Shown piece after piece: positions 33,781 through 42,571 of a stretch of 64,000 nucleotides of DNA. The position numbers and the translations under genes were made by a program. The first letter of the stretch is position 1; every line of letters starts with the position of its first letter. The notes below the pieces were generated by a model, which was not told the DNA's origin, ran no database searches, and worked only from the letters and a program-made list of their open reading frames with translations. The DNA comes from Deltaproteobacteria bacterium. GTDB lineage: Bacteria > Myxococcota_A > UBA9160 > UBA6930. The stretch covers positions 95,781 through 159,780 of the forward strand of contig JAJDAQ010000098.1 in assembly GCA_029261815.1 (NCBI GenBank). The letters are read 5' to 3'.

Positions 33781-35769
33781 ATGCGTCGATGGATCCTCGC
33801 AGGTGTACTCCTGCTTTTGGTGGTTGCCATCGCAGGCCGCTACCTCGTGCTCCCGGCACAAGTGGAAGCCCAGCTGATCGCGGCGGCCGAGGATGTCGGC
33901 CTCGACGTCGAGATCGGCTCGATCGACTTCTCGTTCGTGACTCTGAGCGCCGCGTTGATCGACGTCCGCGTCTCCGCCCGAGGCGAAGCGGAGCCATTTG
34001 CAGGGGCCGAGAGGCTCGATCTGGACCTCGAATGGCGGCCGCTCCTCGACCAGACCATTCACTTGAAGCGCGTGCACCTGACGCGACCCATGTGGCTGAC
34101 TGCGCTGGACGACGATGGTCTCGTCCTCCCCACCCTGGCGTTGGAACCGCCGGAGACCGTCGATGTCGCCGATGCAGGGGCGGACAACGCAGGATGGCAT
34201 CTCCGGATCGACCGGTCGACCGTCGAGTCCTTTACGGTCTCCGTCGCCAGGGAAGAAGGCCAGGAGCCAATCACGGCGACGATTCACGCGCGTGCACTCG
34301 GATTCAAGCGTACGGCTGAGGGAGGGTTCGAGGGACCGATCGAGTTGGGCATCGAGGTCGAGATCGCTGACGGCGAACTCGCGTTCGACGGCGTCGTGTC
34401 ACCCGAGACGCCGCCTAGCATCGATGGTGCACTGACGGCGCGAAACCTCGCGATTCCGACCCTCGCAGGGAGCCTGTTTGACCCGATCGCCGAGTGGTGG
34501 CGAAGCGGCCGCCTCGAAGCCGACCTGCGCGTACGGACCGGGGACGACGGCTCGCCGATCGTCTCCGGCAGCATCCGTGCCGACGATCTCGACTTCCGAT
34601 CGCCACAGGAAGACGGCTTGGCCGTCAGGGCGCCCTCTGTCTCGATCGAGCTGACCTCCCTCGAGCTAGCCGAGACTCCCCGCGTCCGAATCGCAGAGAT
34701 CTCCCTCGACGAGCCGTCGGTCGATTATTGGTCCCCGGACGCGGGCCTCGCCGCGTTGACGGGCGAGGCGGGACCGGAGCAAGATGAAGCCGGAATCGAC
34801 CTGCGAGTCGACGCCGTCCGCGTGGTAGAGGGTCGAGTGGTCGTACACGTCCGCACGCCTCCCTCGGATGAAGAAGCGGCGCCGCCTCCGTTCGATCTCC
34901 TGGTCGATGACCTCGCGATCGAGGCGAATGGACTGGATCGCGCCTCGAACACAATCGAGGAGTTCAAGGTGCGCGCCCGCGTCAACGACGAAGCACCGCT
35001 TCGCGTCAATGGTCAGCTGGGCCCCGAAGGCGTCATCACGGGCTCGCTCGATGAAATCTCGCTCGTCGCGTTCCAGCCGTTGATCGGGCGCACCGGACTC
35101 GAGATCTCCGCCGGGACTGCGCAGCTCGATACGGACGCACGCTTGCGCGAAAAAGGTGGGCGCCTCGAGAACCACATCGTCTTCCAGGATCTTTCGCTCG
35201 AGAGCAGCGACCCATCGTTCGTCGACTTGATCGGCGTTCCTGTATCGACGGCAGTCGCCCTCCTAACGGGGCTCGATGGAACAATCCGGCTCGACGTACC
35301 CGTCGAGTTCTCCGCGTCGTCCAGTTCGATTGCCCTCGGTGGAATCCTCCGCGATGCGGTCGGCGGTGCGCTGAAGGGCGCGTTGACCGCGCCGCTCAAG
35401 ATCATCGGCGGTGCGGCCGGAATTCTCACCGGGAGCGGGCAGGCGACGAGCGCTGGTGGTGGCCTGGTTGCCACCGCCGATGGCGCACCGACGCCGAACG
35501 GAGGGCGCGTCCTGAAGGAGTGGGCCGACCTTGCCCTGAGCCGGCCGCACCTGGAGATCCATGTCGCCGGGCGCGCCTACGCAGACGAATCGAACCCCGC
35601 CGAGTTCGCCGCAGGCCGCAGACAGGCTGTTGCCGAGCGGCTCCGCGGCCTCATGGGCGAGGCGCAGGACCGTGTCGTGGATGCCCCCGACGAAACGATG
35701 GTGGTTGTTCCCGCGGAGCCGTCGATCGAGCGATTCGGCGCGGTATTGAAGCTCAAGCCGAAAGACTGA
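33781..35769 (+). CDS. AsmA-like DUF748-family envelope protein
   Basis: The 662-residue protein has one N-terminal membrane segment (ILAGVLLLLVVAIAGRYLVLP). A long beta-strand-rich periplasmic part follows with the AsmA/DUF748 repeats (EIGSIDFSFVTLSAALIDVRV, RLDLDLEWRPLLDQTIHLKRVHLTRPM). A C-terminal charged segment rich in Arg and Glu ends the protein. AsmA-like proteins form hydrophobic grooves and are proposed to carry phospholipids between membranes. It follows the aldo/keto reductase, but the two have no obvious functional link. Confidence 0.8.
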   Translation: MRRWILAGVLLLLVVAIAGRYLVLPAQVEAQLIAAAEDVGLDVEIGSIDFSFVTLSAALIDVRVSARGEAEPFAGAERLDLDLEWRPLLDQTIHLKRVHLTRPMWLTALDDDGLVLPTLALEPPETVDVADAGADNAGWHLRIDRSTVESFTVSVAREEGQEPITATIHARALGFKRTAEGGFEGPIELGIEVEIADGELAFDGVVSPETPPSIDGALTARNLAIPTLAGSLFDPIAEWWRSGRLEADLRVRTGDDGSPIVSGSIRADDLDFRSPQEDGLAVRAPSVSIELTSLELAETPRVRIAEISLDEPSVDYWSPDAGLAALTGEAGPEQDEAGIDLRVDAVRVVEGRVVVHVRTPPSDEEAAPPPFDLLVDDLAIEANGLDRASNTIEEFKVRARVNDEAPLRVNGQLGPEGVITGSLDEISLVAFQPLIGRTGLEISAGTAQLDTDARLREKGGRLENHIVFQDLSLESSDPSFVDLIGVPVSTAVALLTGLDGTIRLDVPVEFSASSSSIALGGILRDAVGGALKGALTAPLKIIGGAAGILTGSGQATSAGGGLVATADGAPTPNGGRVLKEWADLALSRPHLEIHVAGRAYADESNPAEFAAGRRQAVAERLRGLMGEAQDRVVDAPDETMVVVPAEPSIERFGAVLKLKPKD

Positions 35770-35817
35770 CCGCACCGCACGAGGTTGGGCTTCCCGTGGG
35801 ATGCCAAGAGGACGCGC

Positions 35818-36213
35818 CTAGACGTGCGCGATGCACTTCACTTCGATCATCAACTCGGGCATGAACAACGCGCTCACCTGGATCAGCGTCTGACACGCGT
35901 CCGGTTCTTTCCCGAAGGCTTCGCGACGGGCCCCGAAGACGCCCTTCATGTCGCCTAGCACGGCCTGGTTGTCCGTCACGAACCATGTCTCATCGACGAT
36001 GTCGTCCATCGTTGCGCCGAACTTCTCCAGCACTTCGGCCACGTTCGCGTATGCCTGGCGCACTTGTGCGGCCATGTCGCCGGCACCCACGACTTGTCCT
36101 TCACCATCGACACTGACCTGGCCAGATAGATAGATCGCGTCTCCCTTGCGGACGCCGTTGGCCAGGGCCGAAGCCATCGGTCCAAAGCGCACTACTTCCT
36201 TCTTGGATGACAT
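35818..36213 (-). CDS. RidA/YjgF/Rid-family protein lacking the deaminase Arg
   Basis: The 131-residue protein matches the Rid fold in length and pattern (DAIYLSGQVSVDGEGQVVGAGDMAAQVRQAYANV, then MPELMIEVKCIA). In RidA the imine-binding Arg105 lies in an ARSCVEV context. Here the aligned segment reads CQTLIQV, so Gln takes the Arg position. This points to a non-RidA subfamily without 2-aminoacrylate deaminase activity. The gene ends the BVMO-Coq4-RidA operon. Rid proteins in catabolic operons often process reactive intermediates or act as hydrolases. Confidence 0.88.
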   Translation of the reverse strand: MSSKKEVVRFGPMASALANGVRKGDAIYLSGQVSVDGEGQVVGAGDMAAQVRQAYANVAEVLEKFGATMDDIVDETWFVTDNQAVLGDMKGVFGARREAFGKEPDACQTLIQVSALFMPELMIEVKCIAHV

Positions 36214-36241
36214 CTCTCGCTCCTCTTGCGTGGTGACGCGG

Positions 36242-37030
36242 TTACTTGTTGTTGAACCCGGCTTCGATCCGCAGCAACGTCCGGGCCGGCTCCGGGAAAC
36301 CTCGGGGATGGATCTCGGCCATCGCCGGAATTCCCATCCGCTGCCGCGCTTCTTCCAGTGGCAGCGGAAACATCGCTTCGAAGTCCACGCAGGCGAGACT
36401 CGGAACCCGCTTGCCGTGGCGATTCGCGCGTGAGACGAAGCCGACCCACTCGAACGGCCGCGAGGGCTTCAGCAGATATTGATAGGCGAGCAGCAGACGG
36501 ACCGGCAGGAGGGGGATCTGGCCGGCCGTGAACGCGTTGACGCCGATCTCGCCGATGATGTCGCGCCCATAGCCTGACACGACGTGGAAGAGATCGTGAC
36601 TGTTCGCCATCCGACGTACGAACCAGAGCTGGTCCTCGGTCCAACCGAAGCTCGCCGCCTTCTCATCGAGGCCGGCCGCGGACAGGAAATCGTCGGAAGA
36701 CCCCATTCCTTCGCCGCCCATATAGGCCAGGTACTCAGCCGCGAGGCTCCCGGTCGGCATGGCCCCCAAGGTTTCCCGATCCGCCAGGAACGCGTTCAGG
36801 TCGCGGCGCGGATGCTCGGCCAGCAGCCGCTCGCCAACTTCGCTGGAGGCGAACCGGTCGAACTCGGATTGCACGGTAGGCCCCGCGAGCGCGAACATTC
36901 CTTCGAACGCGCTGTCGAGGCCACCGTCTTGTCGGAGGAAGCGATGGAGCTGGGTGAGGCCCACCCTCCAGTGTCGGCGGAGCCTCGGTGCATCGTTTCG
37001 CACCGGCGGAGCAACACCGGCTTCGGCCAT
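36242..37030 (-). CDS. Coq4-family protein, probable metal-dependent quinone/aromatic-acid enzyme
   Basis: I place the start at ATG 37030, six bases after AAGGAG, giving 262 residues; the ORF-track start lies inside the upstream BVMO gene. The protein has the Coq4 fingerprint HDLFHVVSGYGRDIIGE, an exact HDxxH-x11-E metal site, and a helical C-terminus. In ubiquinone synthesis Coq4 acts on the C1 position of the ring (decarboxylation with hydroxylation). Here the gene is embedded between a BVMO and a Rid-family gene, not in a ubiquinone locus. A role in catabolism of an aromatic or cyclic acid is therefore likely, but it is inference. Confidence 0.85.
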   Translation of the reverse strand: MAEAGVAPPVRNDAPRLRRHWRVGLTQLHRFLRQDGGLDSAFEGMFALAGPTVQSEFDRFASSEVGERLLAEHPRRDLNAFLADRETLGAMPTGSLAAEYLAYMGGEGMGSSDDFLSAAGLDEKAASFGWTEDQLWFVRRMANSHDLFHVVSGYGRDIIGEIGVNAFTAGQIPLLPVRLLLAYQYLLKPSRPFEWVGFVSRANRHGKRVPSLACVDFEAMFPLPLEEARQRMGIPAMAEIHPRGFPEPARTLLRIEAGFNNK

Positions 37031-37050
37031 CCCACTCTCCTTGGCATCAA

Positions 37051-38877
37051 CTAGCCACTGAACTCGAGGCCTTCCAGCGACCCCTCGTCGCGCCAGTCGG
37101 CGAGCAACTGGAAGAACTTGATCGAGCCTTCTCCATACGGTCCGGCCTGGATCGCACCCGGGTTCGGCTTGCCTTCGTTGTTGTAGTAGCCGGGGGTGCA
37201 CTCGGGTCCCCCGAGGCCGCCGATGCCGCCATTTGCCTTCTCAAGGATCGTCGCCGCCCAGGCATCCTCACCCTCTTGAGTGGGCTCCACCAGCGTGTGC
37301 CCGTTCGTCCGGGCGTGATCGATGATGTAGGCGATCTGGGTCGCCGACTCGTCGAGCAGATGAGGGAAGTTGGCCGTGAAGCCTCCCTGGATCGCACTCA
37401 TGATGAAGCAGTTCGGGAAGTCCCGACTCATCACGCCGTGGAGCGTCTTCACACCACGATCCCACTTCTCGGTTAGCGTTTCACCCTTGCGGCCCACCAC
37501 TTCGTATCCGGCGCGGCGGGCATAACTCGTGCCCACCTCGAACCCGGTCGCGAAGATGATGCAGTCGACTTCGTACTCCTTGCCTCCGACGACGAGGCCC
37601 TTCTTGGTGATGCGCTCGACGCCCTGCCCGTCGGTGTCCACGAGTTCGACGTTCGGCCGGTTGAATGTCGGTAGGAAGTCGTCGTTGAACGTCGGGCGCT
37701 TGCAGAACATCTGGTAGTAGGGCTTCAGCGCCTCGCCGACATCGGGGTCCTCGACGAGTTCGTCCACGCGTGCGCGGATCTCGTTCATCTTCTCGAAGTT
37801 CGCGGCCTCCATGATCTCGCCGATGCTCTGGCCGCTGTCGCCAGCGCCTTCGCGGAAGCGACGCATCATCTTCCCGATGAGGTCGGTCCAGCCGTCGTCG
37901 ACCAGGTCTTCCATCTGCGGCACGCCCGAGACGAGCGCGTTGAAGTTGTCCATCCGGTGCCGGTGCCAGCCCGGTTCGAGGCTCTTGGCCCACTCGGGAT
38001 CCGTCGGCGAGTTGCCTCGCACGTCGACCGAAGACGGCGTGCGCTGGAACACGTAGAGCTGCTCCGCGGTCTCGCCCACGTACGGAACACATTGGATGGC
38101 CGTCGCGCCGGTGCCGATCACGGCGACTCGCTTGTCGCCCAGCTTGTCGAGGCCACCCAGCGGCCCGCCGCCGGTGTACTCGTAGTCCCAGCGGCTCGTG
38201 TGGAAGGTGTGACCCTCGAACTCCTGGATGCCAGGGATGCCGGGGAGCTTCGGCCGGTGCAGGGGACCGTTCGCCATTGCGACGAAACGGGCGCGAATCG
38301 CATCACCGCGGTTCGTGGTCACGGTCCACCGCGACGATGGCTCGTCCCATTCCATCCCGGTCACCTCGGTCTGGAAGAGCGCACCCTCGTACAGGTCGTA
38401 GTGTCTTCCGAGCCGTTGCGTGTAGTCGAGGATCTCCTTGGCGCGCACGTACTTCTCGCTCGGCATATAGCCGACCTCTTCGAGCAGCGGGAGGTAGACG
38501 TAGGCCTCGATGTCGCACTGGGCGCCCGGGTAGCGGTTCCAGTACCAGGTGCCGCCGAAGTCGCCGCCCTTCTCGATCAGTCGGATGTCCTTCACACCTG
38601 CGTCGCGCAACTTGGCGCCCATCTGCAGTCCGCCGAAGCCCCCGCCGATGAGGAGCACTTCGACTTCGTCGGTGACAGGTTCGCGGACGATCTCTTCCGC
38701 GATGTACGGGTCCTCGACGAAGTCGGCGAAGTCGCCGGTCACCTCGATGTACTGCTCGTTGCCATCTTCACGAATGCGCTTGTCGCGCTCGATGCGGTAA
38801 CGCTCGCGCATCGCGTCCGCGTCAAAGCCTTCGTCGGCGAGTTTCGAGGGAGAGGGGTCTTGGGGTGCGGTAGTCAT
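37051..38877 (-). CDS. Baeyer-Villiger monooxygenase (class B flavoprotein), cyclohexanone/phenylacetone-type
   Basis: The 608-residue protein has an N-terminal FAD-binding GGGFGGLQMG, the GTWYWNRYPGAQCDIEAYVY segment typical of BVMOs and the BVMO fingerprint FEGHTFHTSRWDY. Its NADPH Rossmann motif is GTGATAIQCVPYV. The usual Pro after the fingerprint Trp is Asp, as in one large BVMO subgroup. The enzyme inserts oxygen next to a ketone carbonyl to give an ester or lactone. It is the first structural gene after a TetR gene with a strong operator, and the Coq4-like gene follows by 20 bases. Confidence 0.93.
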   Translation of the reverse strand: MTTAPQDPSPSKLADEGFDADAMRERYRIERDKRIREDGNEQYIEVTGDFADFVEDPYIAEEIVREPVTDEVEVLLIGGGFGGLQMGAKLRDAGVKDIRLIEKGGDFGGTWYWNRYPGAQCDIEAYVYLPLLEEVGYMPSEKYVRAKEILDYTQRLGRHYDLYEGALFQTEVTGMEWDEPSSRWTVTTNRGDAIRARFVAMANGPLHRPKLPGIPGIQEFEGHTFHTSRWDYEYTGGGPLGGLDKLGDKRVAVIGTGATAIQCVPYVGETAEQLYVFQRTPSSVDVRGNSPTDPEWAKSLEPGWHRHRMDNFNALVSGVPQMEDLVDDGWTDLIGKMMRRFREGAGDSGQSIGEIMEAANFEKMNEIRARVDELVEDPDVGEALKPYYQMFCKRPTFNDDFLPTFNRPNVELVDTDGQGVERITKKGLVVGGKEYEVDCIIFATGFEVGTSYARRAGYEVVGRKGETLTEKWDRGVKTLHGVMSRDFPNCFIMSAIQGGFTANFPHLLDESATQIAYIIDHARTNGHTLVEPTQEGEDAWAATILEKANGGIGGLGGPECTPGYYNNEGKPNPGAIQAGPYGEGSIKFFQLLADWRDEGSLEGLEFSG

Positions 38878-38922
38878 GTCAGGTTCTTTCTGCTCTCGGG
38901 CGAGACGGGAGAATCGAGTCGG

Positions 38923-39555
38923 TCACGCGTGCGTGGACTGGAGTCCAGCGCGTACGAAACGCATGTAGGAATCGGCAATCGCAGCGTCGCCGGGGTCGGC
39001 CGCGGATTGGAGCAAGCGATCGAGAAACTGGTGCGCGCCAAACATGACGTGGGCGACGGCATGGATCTCGGTCGACGCCATGGCGCGGATGGCCCCAAGT
39101 TCGATCGCGGCGGTGATCCGGGCAACACCCATCTCGATCCAGGCGTCGAAAGCGCGTTGGTAGAGTTCCGGCTCGTGCAACTTCACTTCGTCTGACAAAC
39201 GCGCATACGCCGGGTTGTCTCGGAGATACGCGAGGTACGCGAGCATCCCCGCCCGCTCCTGCACGAAGAAATCGTCGCTGTCCTCGGGGAGCGAGACATG
39301 GATGCGCGACGCGAGTTCGGCCGAGAGGGTGGCCATCAGCTCATGCAGGAGCTTCGACTTCGAGCCGAAGTGGTAGTTGACGTTGCCCAGCGCGACGCCG
39401 GCACGTGCGGCGATCCGCGCGATCGAGGTCTTGTGGAACCCGACGTCACCCGCCTCGGCGAGTGCCGCTTCGAGAATTCGCGCCCGGGTATCGCGCGAAC
39501 GGGCATAGCCCGCGCGGCCGGGATCGGCAGTCGTTTCGAGGGGAGGCTGCGTCAC
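38923..39555 (-). CDS. TetR-family transcriptional regulator of the BVMO operon
   Basis: The 210-residue protein starts at a GTG. Its HTH domain reads RARILEAALAEAGDVGFHKTSIARIAARAGVALGNVNYHFGSKSKL, a classical TetR fold, with a helical ligand domain. It precedes the BVMO gene by 45 bases on the same strand. A perfect 10-base inverted repeat stands six bases upstream of its start, so autorepression with control of the downstream BVMO-Coq4-RidA genes is likely. A cyclic ketone or a precursor would be the expected ligand. Confidence 0.9.
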   Translation of the reverse strand: MTQPPLETTADPGRAGYARSRDTRARILEAALAEAGDVGFHKTSIARIAARAGVALGNVNYHFGSKSKLLHELMATLSAELASRIHVSLPEDSDDFFVQERAGMLAYLAYLRDNPAYARLSDEVKLHEPELYQRAFDAWIEMGVARITAAIELGAIRAMASTEIHAVAHVMFGAHQFLDRLLQSAADPGDAAIADSYMRFVRAGLQSTHA

Positions 39556-39560
39556 GGACT

Positions 39561-39586
39561 GAACTTTGAATCAGATTTCAAAGTTC
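39561..39586. promoter_or_regulatory. perfect palindromic TetR operator
   Basis: GAACTTTGAA-TCAGAT-TTCAAAGTTC is a perfect 10-base inverted repeat with a six-base spacer, immediately upstream of the TetR GTG. A related half-site (CTTTGATTCAA) follows at about 39593-39603. The AT-rich sequence stands out from the GC-rich surroundings. Confidence 0.72.
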
Positions 39587-39617
39587 TGCAAGCCTTTGAT
39601 TCAATGGAGTTTTCCGC

Positions 39618-40052
39618 TCAGTTCGGAGCCGGTGACTCCGCCGGGGCAAGGCGGATCTCGACCAGGGTGCCCACCCCAGGGAGTGCGGTAGGACGTAACT
39701 CCTTGAATACCCGGGCTTTGTACGCCGGATCGTCACGGATGGCCCGCGCGGTCCCGCGCCGCAGATCGCCACGGAGCCACACCGTGACCGGGGCGCCCTC
39801 GCCATCGAGTTCCCGCCACCACCGACCATCCGCGCCGGCAAAGACGAGGTCGCCCTCGTGCCAGTAGTTCATCGGGAGTTCGCGACCGGATGGCAGGGTC
39901 ACCAGCATGACTTTCTGCGCACGCTCCCCTTTCGGATCACTGCGCAGTTCCGCCACGACACGCGGATTGGCCACCTGGTTGAAATAGAACCACGTGCCGA
40001 GCACGACGAGGAACGCCAGGGCGACCAAGCCCACGAGCACCTTCCAGAGCAT
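39618..40052 (-). CDS. membrane-anchored split-beta-barrel (nitroreductase/F420-like) protein
   Basis: The 144-residue protein has one N-terminal membrane segment (VLVGLVALAFLVVLGTWFYF), then a small beta domain. Its pattern LVTLPSGRELPMNYWHEGDLVFAGADGRWWREL and VTVWLRGDLRRGTARAI resembles the split-barrel deazaflavin/FMN family, but cofactor residues are not certain. The anchor places the domain in the periplasm or on the inner membrane face. It lies upstream of the TetR gene on the same strand, with the operator between them, so it may belong to the same regulon. Its function is unknown. Confidence 0.55.
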   Translation of the reverse strand: MLWKVLVGLVALAFLVVLGTWFYFNQVANPRVVAELRSDPKGERAQKVMLVTLPSGRELPMNYWHEGDLVFAGADGRWWRELDGEGAPVTVWLRGDLRRGTARAIRDDPAYKARVFKELRPTALPGVGTLVEIRLAPAESPAPN

Positions 40053-40234
40053 CGCTCCACCTCCAACCGCAAAACCTAGCAGGACGCGACGGGCTACTTT
40101 CCCCCACGGCCACCATGATGGGCCTCCCCCGCCGAGGAATCGTGAAGGGCCACGTTGCGGCTACTCTACCTCCTCGCCGCCGACGAGTTTGCCAACGTCG
40201 GCCTCTACTTCCCCTCGGAGCCAAGGAACATCAG

Positions 40235-41125
40235 ATGACCACGGATATCGGAAAGCTGGGCGTATGGGCTGGGTTGGACGGCAATACCCCCGACGAGAAC
40301 GTGGCGTTTGCGCGGCAACTCGAGGCGTGGGGATACTCAGCCCTCTGGGTACCCGAGGCGGTCGGCCTCGACCCGTTCGCCACTTTGGCTCATCTCGCCG
40401 CCCACACTGAACGCCTCGTCCTTTGCACCGGGATCGCGAACATCTACGCGCGCGACCCGATGACAATGAAGGCGATCCACAAGACACTCTCGTCGATCGC
40501 GCCCGGACGCTTCGTGTTGGGCATCGGTGTCTCACACAAGCATCTCGTCTTCAACGCACGTGGTCATGAGTACAAGAAGCCGGTTCCGGCGATGCGCGAA
40601 TACCTCGACGCCATGGACAAAGCCATCTTCATGGCCCGCGGACCGGAGGAAGATGCGCCGATCGTGCTGGCTGCTCTGCGCCCCCTGATGCTGAAGCTCG
40701 CGGCGACTCGTACCCAGGGCGCGCACCCGTATTTCGTCACCCCCGAGCACACCCAGCGCGCGCGCGAACGCATGGGGCCAGACGCCTGGCTTTGCCCCGA
40801 ACAGAAGGTCTGTCTCGAAACGGACCCGACTCGTGCCCGCGCCGCAGCCCGGAATGCCATGGCCGTCTACCTCCGCGCCCCCAACTATCAGAACAGCCTA
40901 CGCGAACTCGGCTTCGACGACGCCGACTGGGCGGACCCGGCGGACCCGAGTGATCGGTTGGTCGACGCGATCGTGGCGTGGGGCGACGCGGATGCCCTCC
41001 GTGCGCGAATCCAGGCACATCACGACGCCGGCGCGACGCACGTCTGCATCCAGGCGGTCCGACCGGACGGAAACTTCGGCAACGACATGAATGTGCTCGA
41101 GGTACTGGCACCGAACGCGACCTAG
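40235..41125 (+). CDS. LLM-class (luciferase-like) F420-dependent oxidoreductase
   Basis: The ATG at 40235 gives 296 residues; the 40-codon extension in the ORF track is not family-like. The luciferase-like TIM barrel shows LEAWGYSALWVPEAVGLDP, LVLCTGIANIYARDP, APGRFVLGIGVSHKHLV and AGATHVCIQAVRPDG. It is a paralogue of the protein encoded at 20559. The family transfers hydride between F420 (or FMN) and alcohols, enones or other substrates. It leads a tight operon with the Tat-DUF3500 gene (12 bases), a lipoprotein and a GST-like gene, which suggests joint action on one class of compound. Confidence 0.87.
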   Translation: MTTDIGKLGVWAGLDGNTPDENVAFARQLEAWGYSALWVPEAVGLDPFATLAHLAAHTERLVLCTGIANIYARDPMTMKAIHKTLSSIAPGRFVLGIGVSHKHLVFNARGHEYKKPVPAMREYLDAMDKAIFMARGPEEDAPIVLAALRPLMLKLAATRTQGAHPYFVTPEHTQRARERMGPDAWLCPEQKVCLETDPTRARAAARNAMAVYLRAPNYQNSLRELGFDDADWADPADPSDRLVDAIVAWGDADALRARIQAHHDAGATHVCIQAVRPDGNFGNDMNVLEVLAPNAT

Positions 41126-41137
41126 CAAGGGGACAAG

Positions 41138-42571
41138 ATGAGTCCGACACGCCGGCAGTTACTGAAATGGGGCGTTGCCTCCGGCGCGATGGCCGGCATG
41201 GGCCTGGCGGCCGGTTGGCGACTCTTGCCGCCCTCGCCTCGAAAAACAGGCGAGTCGACGACCGACCTGGCAGCGGCACTCTACGGATCGCTCGGCGCTG
41301 AAGAGCGCGTCAAAGTCTGTCTCGACTACGAGCACCCGTTCCGTCAACACCACAACCGCGGCGTTCCGGCAGGCGGCGAATGGGTCGCGCTTCTCGGCCG
41401 CGAATCTCGTCAACTCGTGGTCGATCTCGTCGACGCCGGCCTTTCCGAGGCGGGTCGCGCGCGTGTGCCGGCCCAATACTACTCGCGCATCCTCGGAGCC
41501 AACGCATGCTGTGTTGCGTTGTTTGGCAATCCCGTGACCGGCCCGTTCCAGGTCATCGTGACCGGGCCCCACCTGAATCTGCGCGTTGGCGGCACCAACC
41601 GCGAAGGCGTCGCCTTCGGCGGCCCGCAGGTCTGGGGCGACCAGGCCGGAGATGGCGAGTTGGGCCTGCCTGGCAACGCCTATCGCGGGCAGCTCGAACG
41701 CGGACAGCGGCTGATCTCCAGCCTCTCGACCGCGCAGCAGCGGACCGTCCGGCAGGCGAAGGCTCCGGTGCAAACCGACATCACGTTCCAGGGCGCCAGC
41801 GGACGCTTCGATGGAATCGCGGTCGGCGATCTACCCCTGGCCAAGCGAAACGCGGCGCGCGACCTCGTAGACGACCTGTTGGGGACCTATTCGGAGGCAG
41901 ACCACGCCTACGCCTCGGAGTGCCTGGCGCACAACGGCGGCATCGATGCCCTCCACCTCGCCGACTACAGCGTGGACCATCAAGGCGGGCGCAACGTCGG
42001 CGACGGCGCGTCGCAGATCTTCCGCCTCGAAGGTCCGGCCGCGGTCTTCTACTACCGCGGGGAGCCGCACCTGCACGCCTACCTCAATGTCGGCATGGAC
42101 GGCGAGCAGCCGATGAGCGTCGGCGAAACGCTGGGCGATAACGCAGCGCCCCGAACACGAATGGATGTCCGCGTGCTGTTCGAGGATGCCCTCCTCGCAG
42201 AGACCGGTGCCGACCTCGCGTACTACCACGGTGAGTCCGTCGCCGGTCGCCTGCGTGCTGGAACCATCCGAACCGGCGACATCTATTCGTTGGAGAGCTG
42301 GGGCGAAGACGTCACCGTCGTCGACATCGAAGGCGAAGACTTCGCAGCACCGCTACGCGCCGCGGCAAACGCCCAGGGAATGACACCGCGCGCGGGTCAG
42401 TCCTACCGGGTCGCCACGACCCGCTACATTGCCGACGCCATGGCCGACGAGGTCCTCGGACCGATCGATCGCAGCGAAAGCGGCCGCATGTTGCGGCACG
42501 CGGCCATCGAGTACTTCCGGAACCGCGGCTTCGACCCATCGCGGCCGGCGACAGAAGAAGGAACCACCTGA
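41138..42571 (+). CDS. Tat-exported DUF3500-family protein
   Basis: The 477-residue protein begins with a twin-arginine signal (TRRQLLKWGVASGAMAGMGLAAG). The body matches the DUF3500 pattern: PFQVIVTGPHLNLRVGGTNREGVAFGGPQVWGD, then LLGTYSEADHAY and FYYRGEPHLHAYLNVG. DUF3500 has no known activity. Exported folded enzymes often carry a cofactor, hence Tat use. Its stop overlaps the next start by one base (TGATG), indicating translational coupling with the lipoprotein gene. Confidence 0.78.
   Translation: MSPTRRQLLKWGVASGAMAGMGLAAGWRLLPPSPRKTGESTTDLAAALYGSLGAEERVKVCLDYEHPFRQHHNRGVPAGGEWVALLGRESRQLVVDLVDAGLSEAGRARVPAQYYSRILGANACCVALFGNPVTGPFQVIVTGPHLNLRVGGTNREGVAFGGPQVWGDQAGDGELGLPGNAYRGQLERGQRLISSLSTAQQRTVRQAKAPVQTDITFQGASGRFDGIAVGDLPLAKRNAARDLVDDLLGTYSEADHAYASECLAHNGGIDALHLADYSVDHQGGRNVGDGASQIFRLEGPAAVFYYRGEPHLHAYLNVGMDGEQPMSVGETLGDNAAPRTRMDVRVLFEDALLAETGADLAYYHGESVAGRLRAGTIRTGDIYSLESWGEDVTVVDIEGEDFAAPLRAAANAQGMTPRAGQSYRVATTRYIADAMADEVLGPIDRSESGRMLRHAAIEYFRNRGFDPSRPATEEGTT

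Noticed and set aside
37957-39195. 412-aa plus-strand ORF
   Set aside because: Antisense to the BVMO and TetR genes; no family signature.
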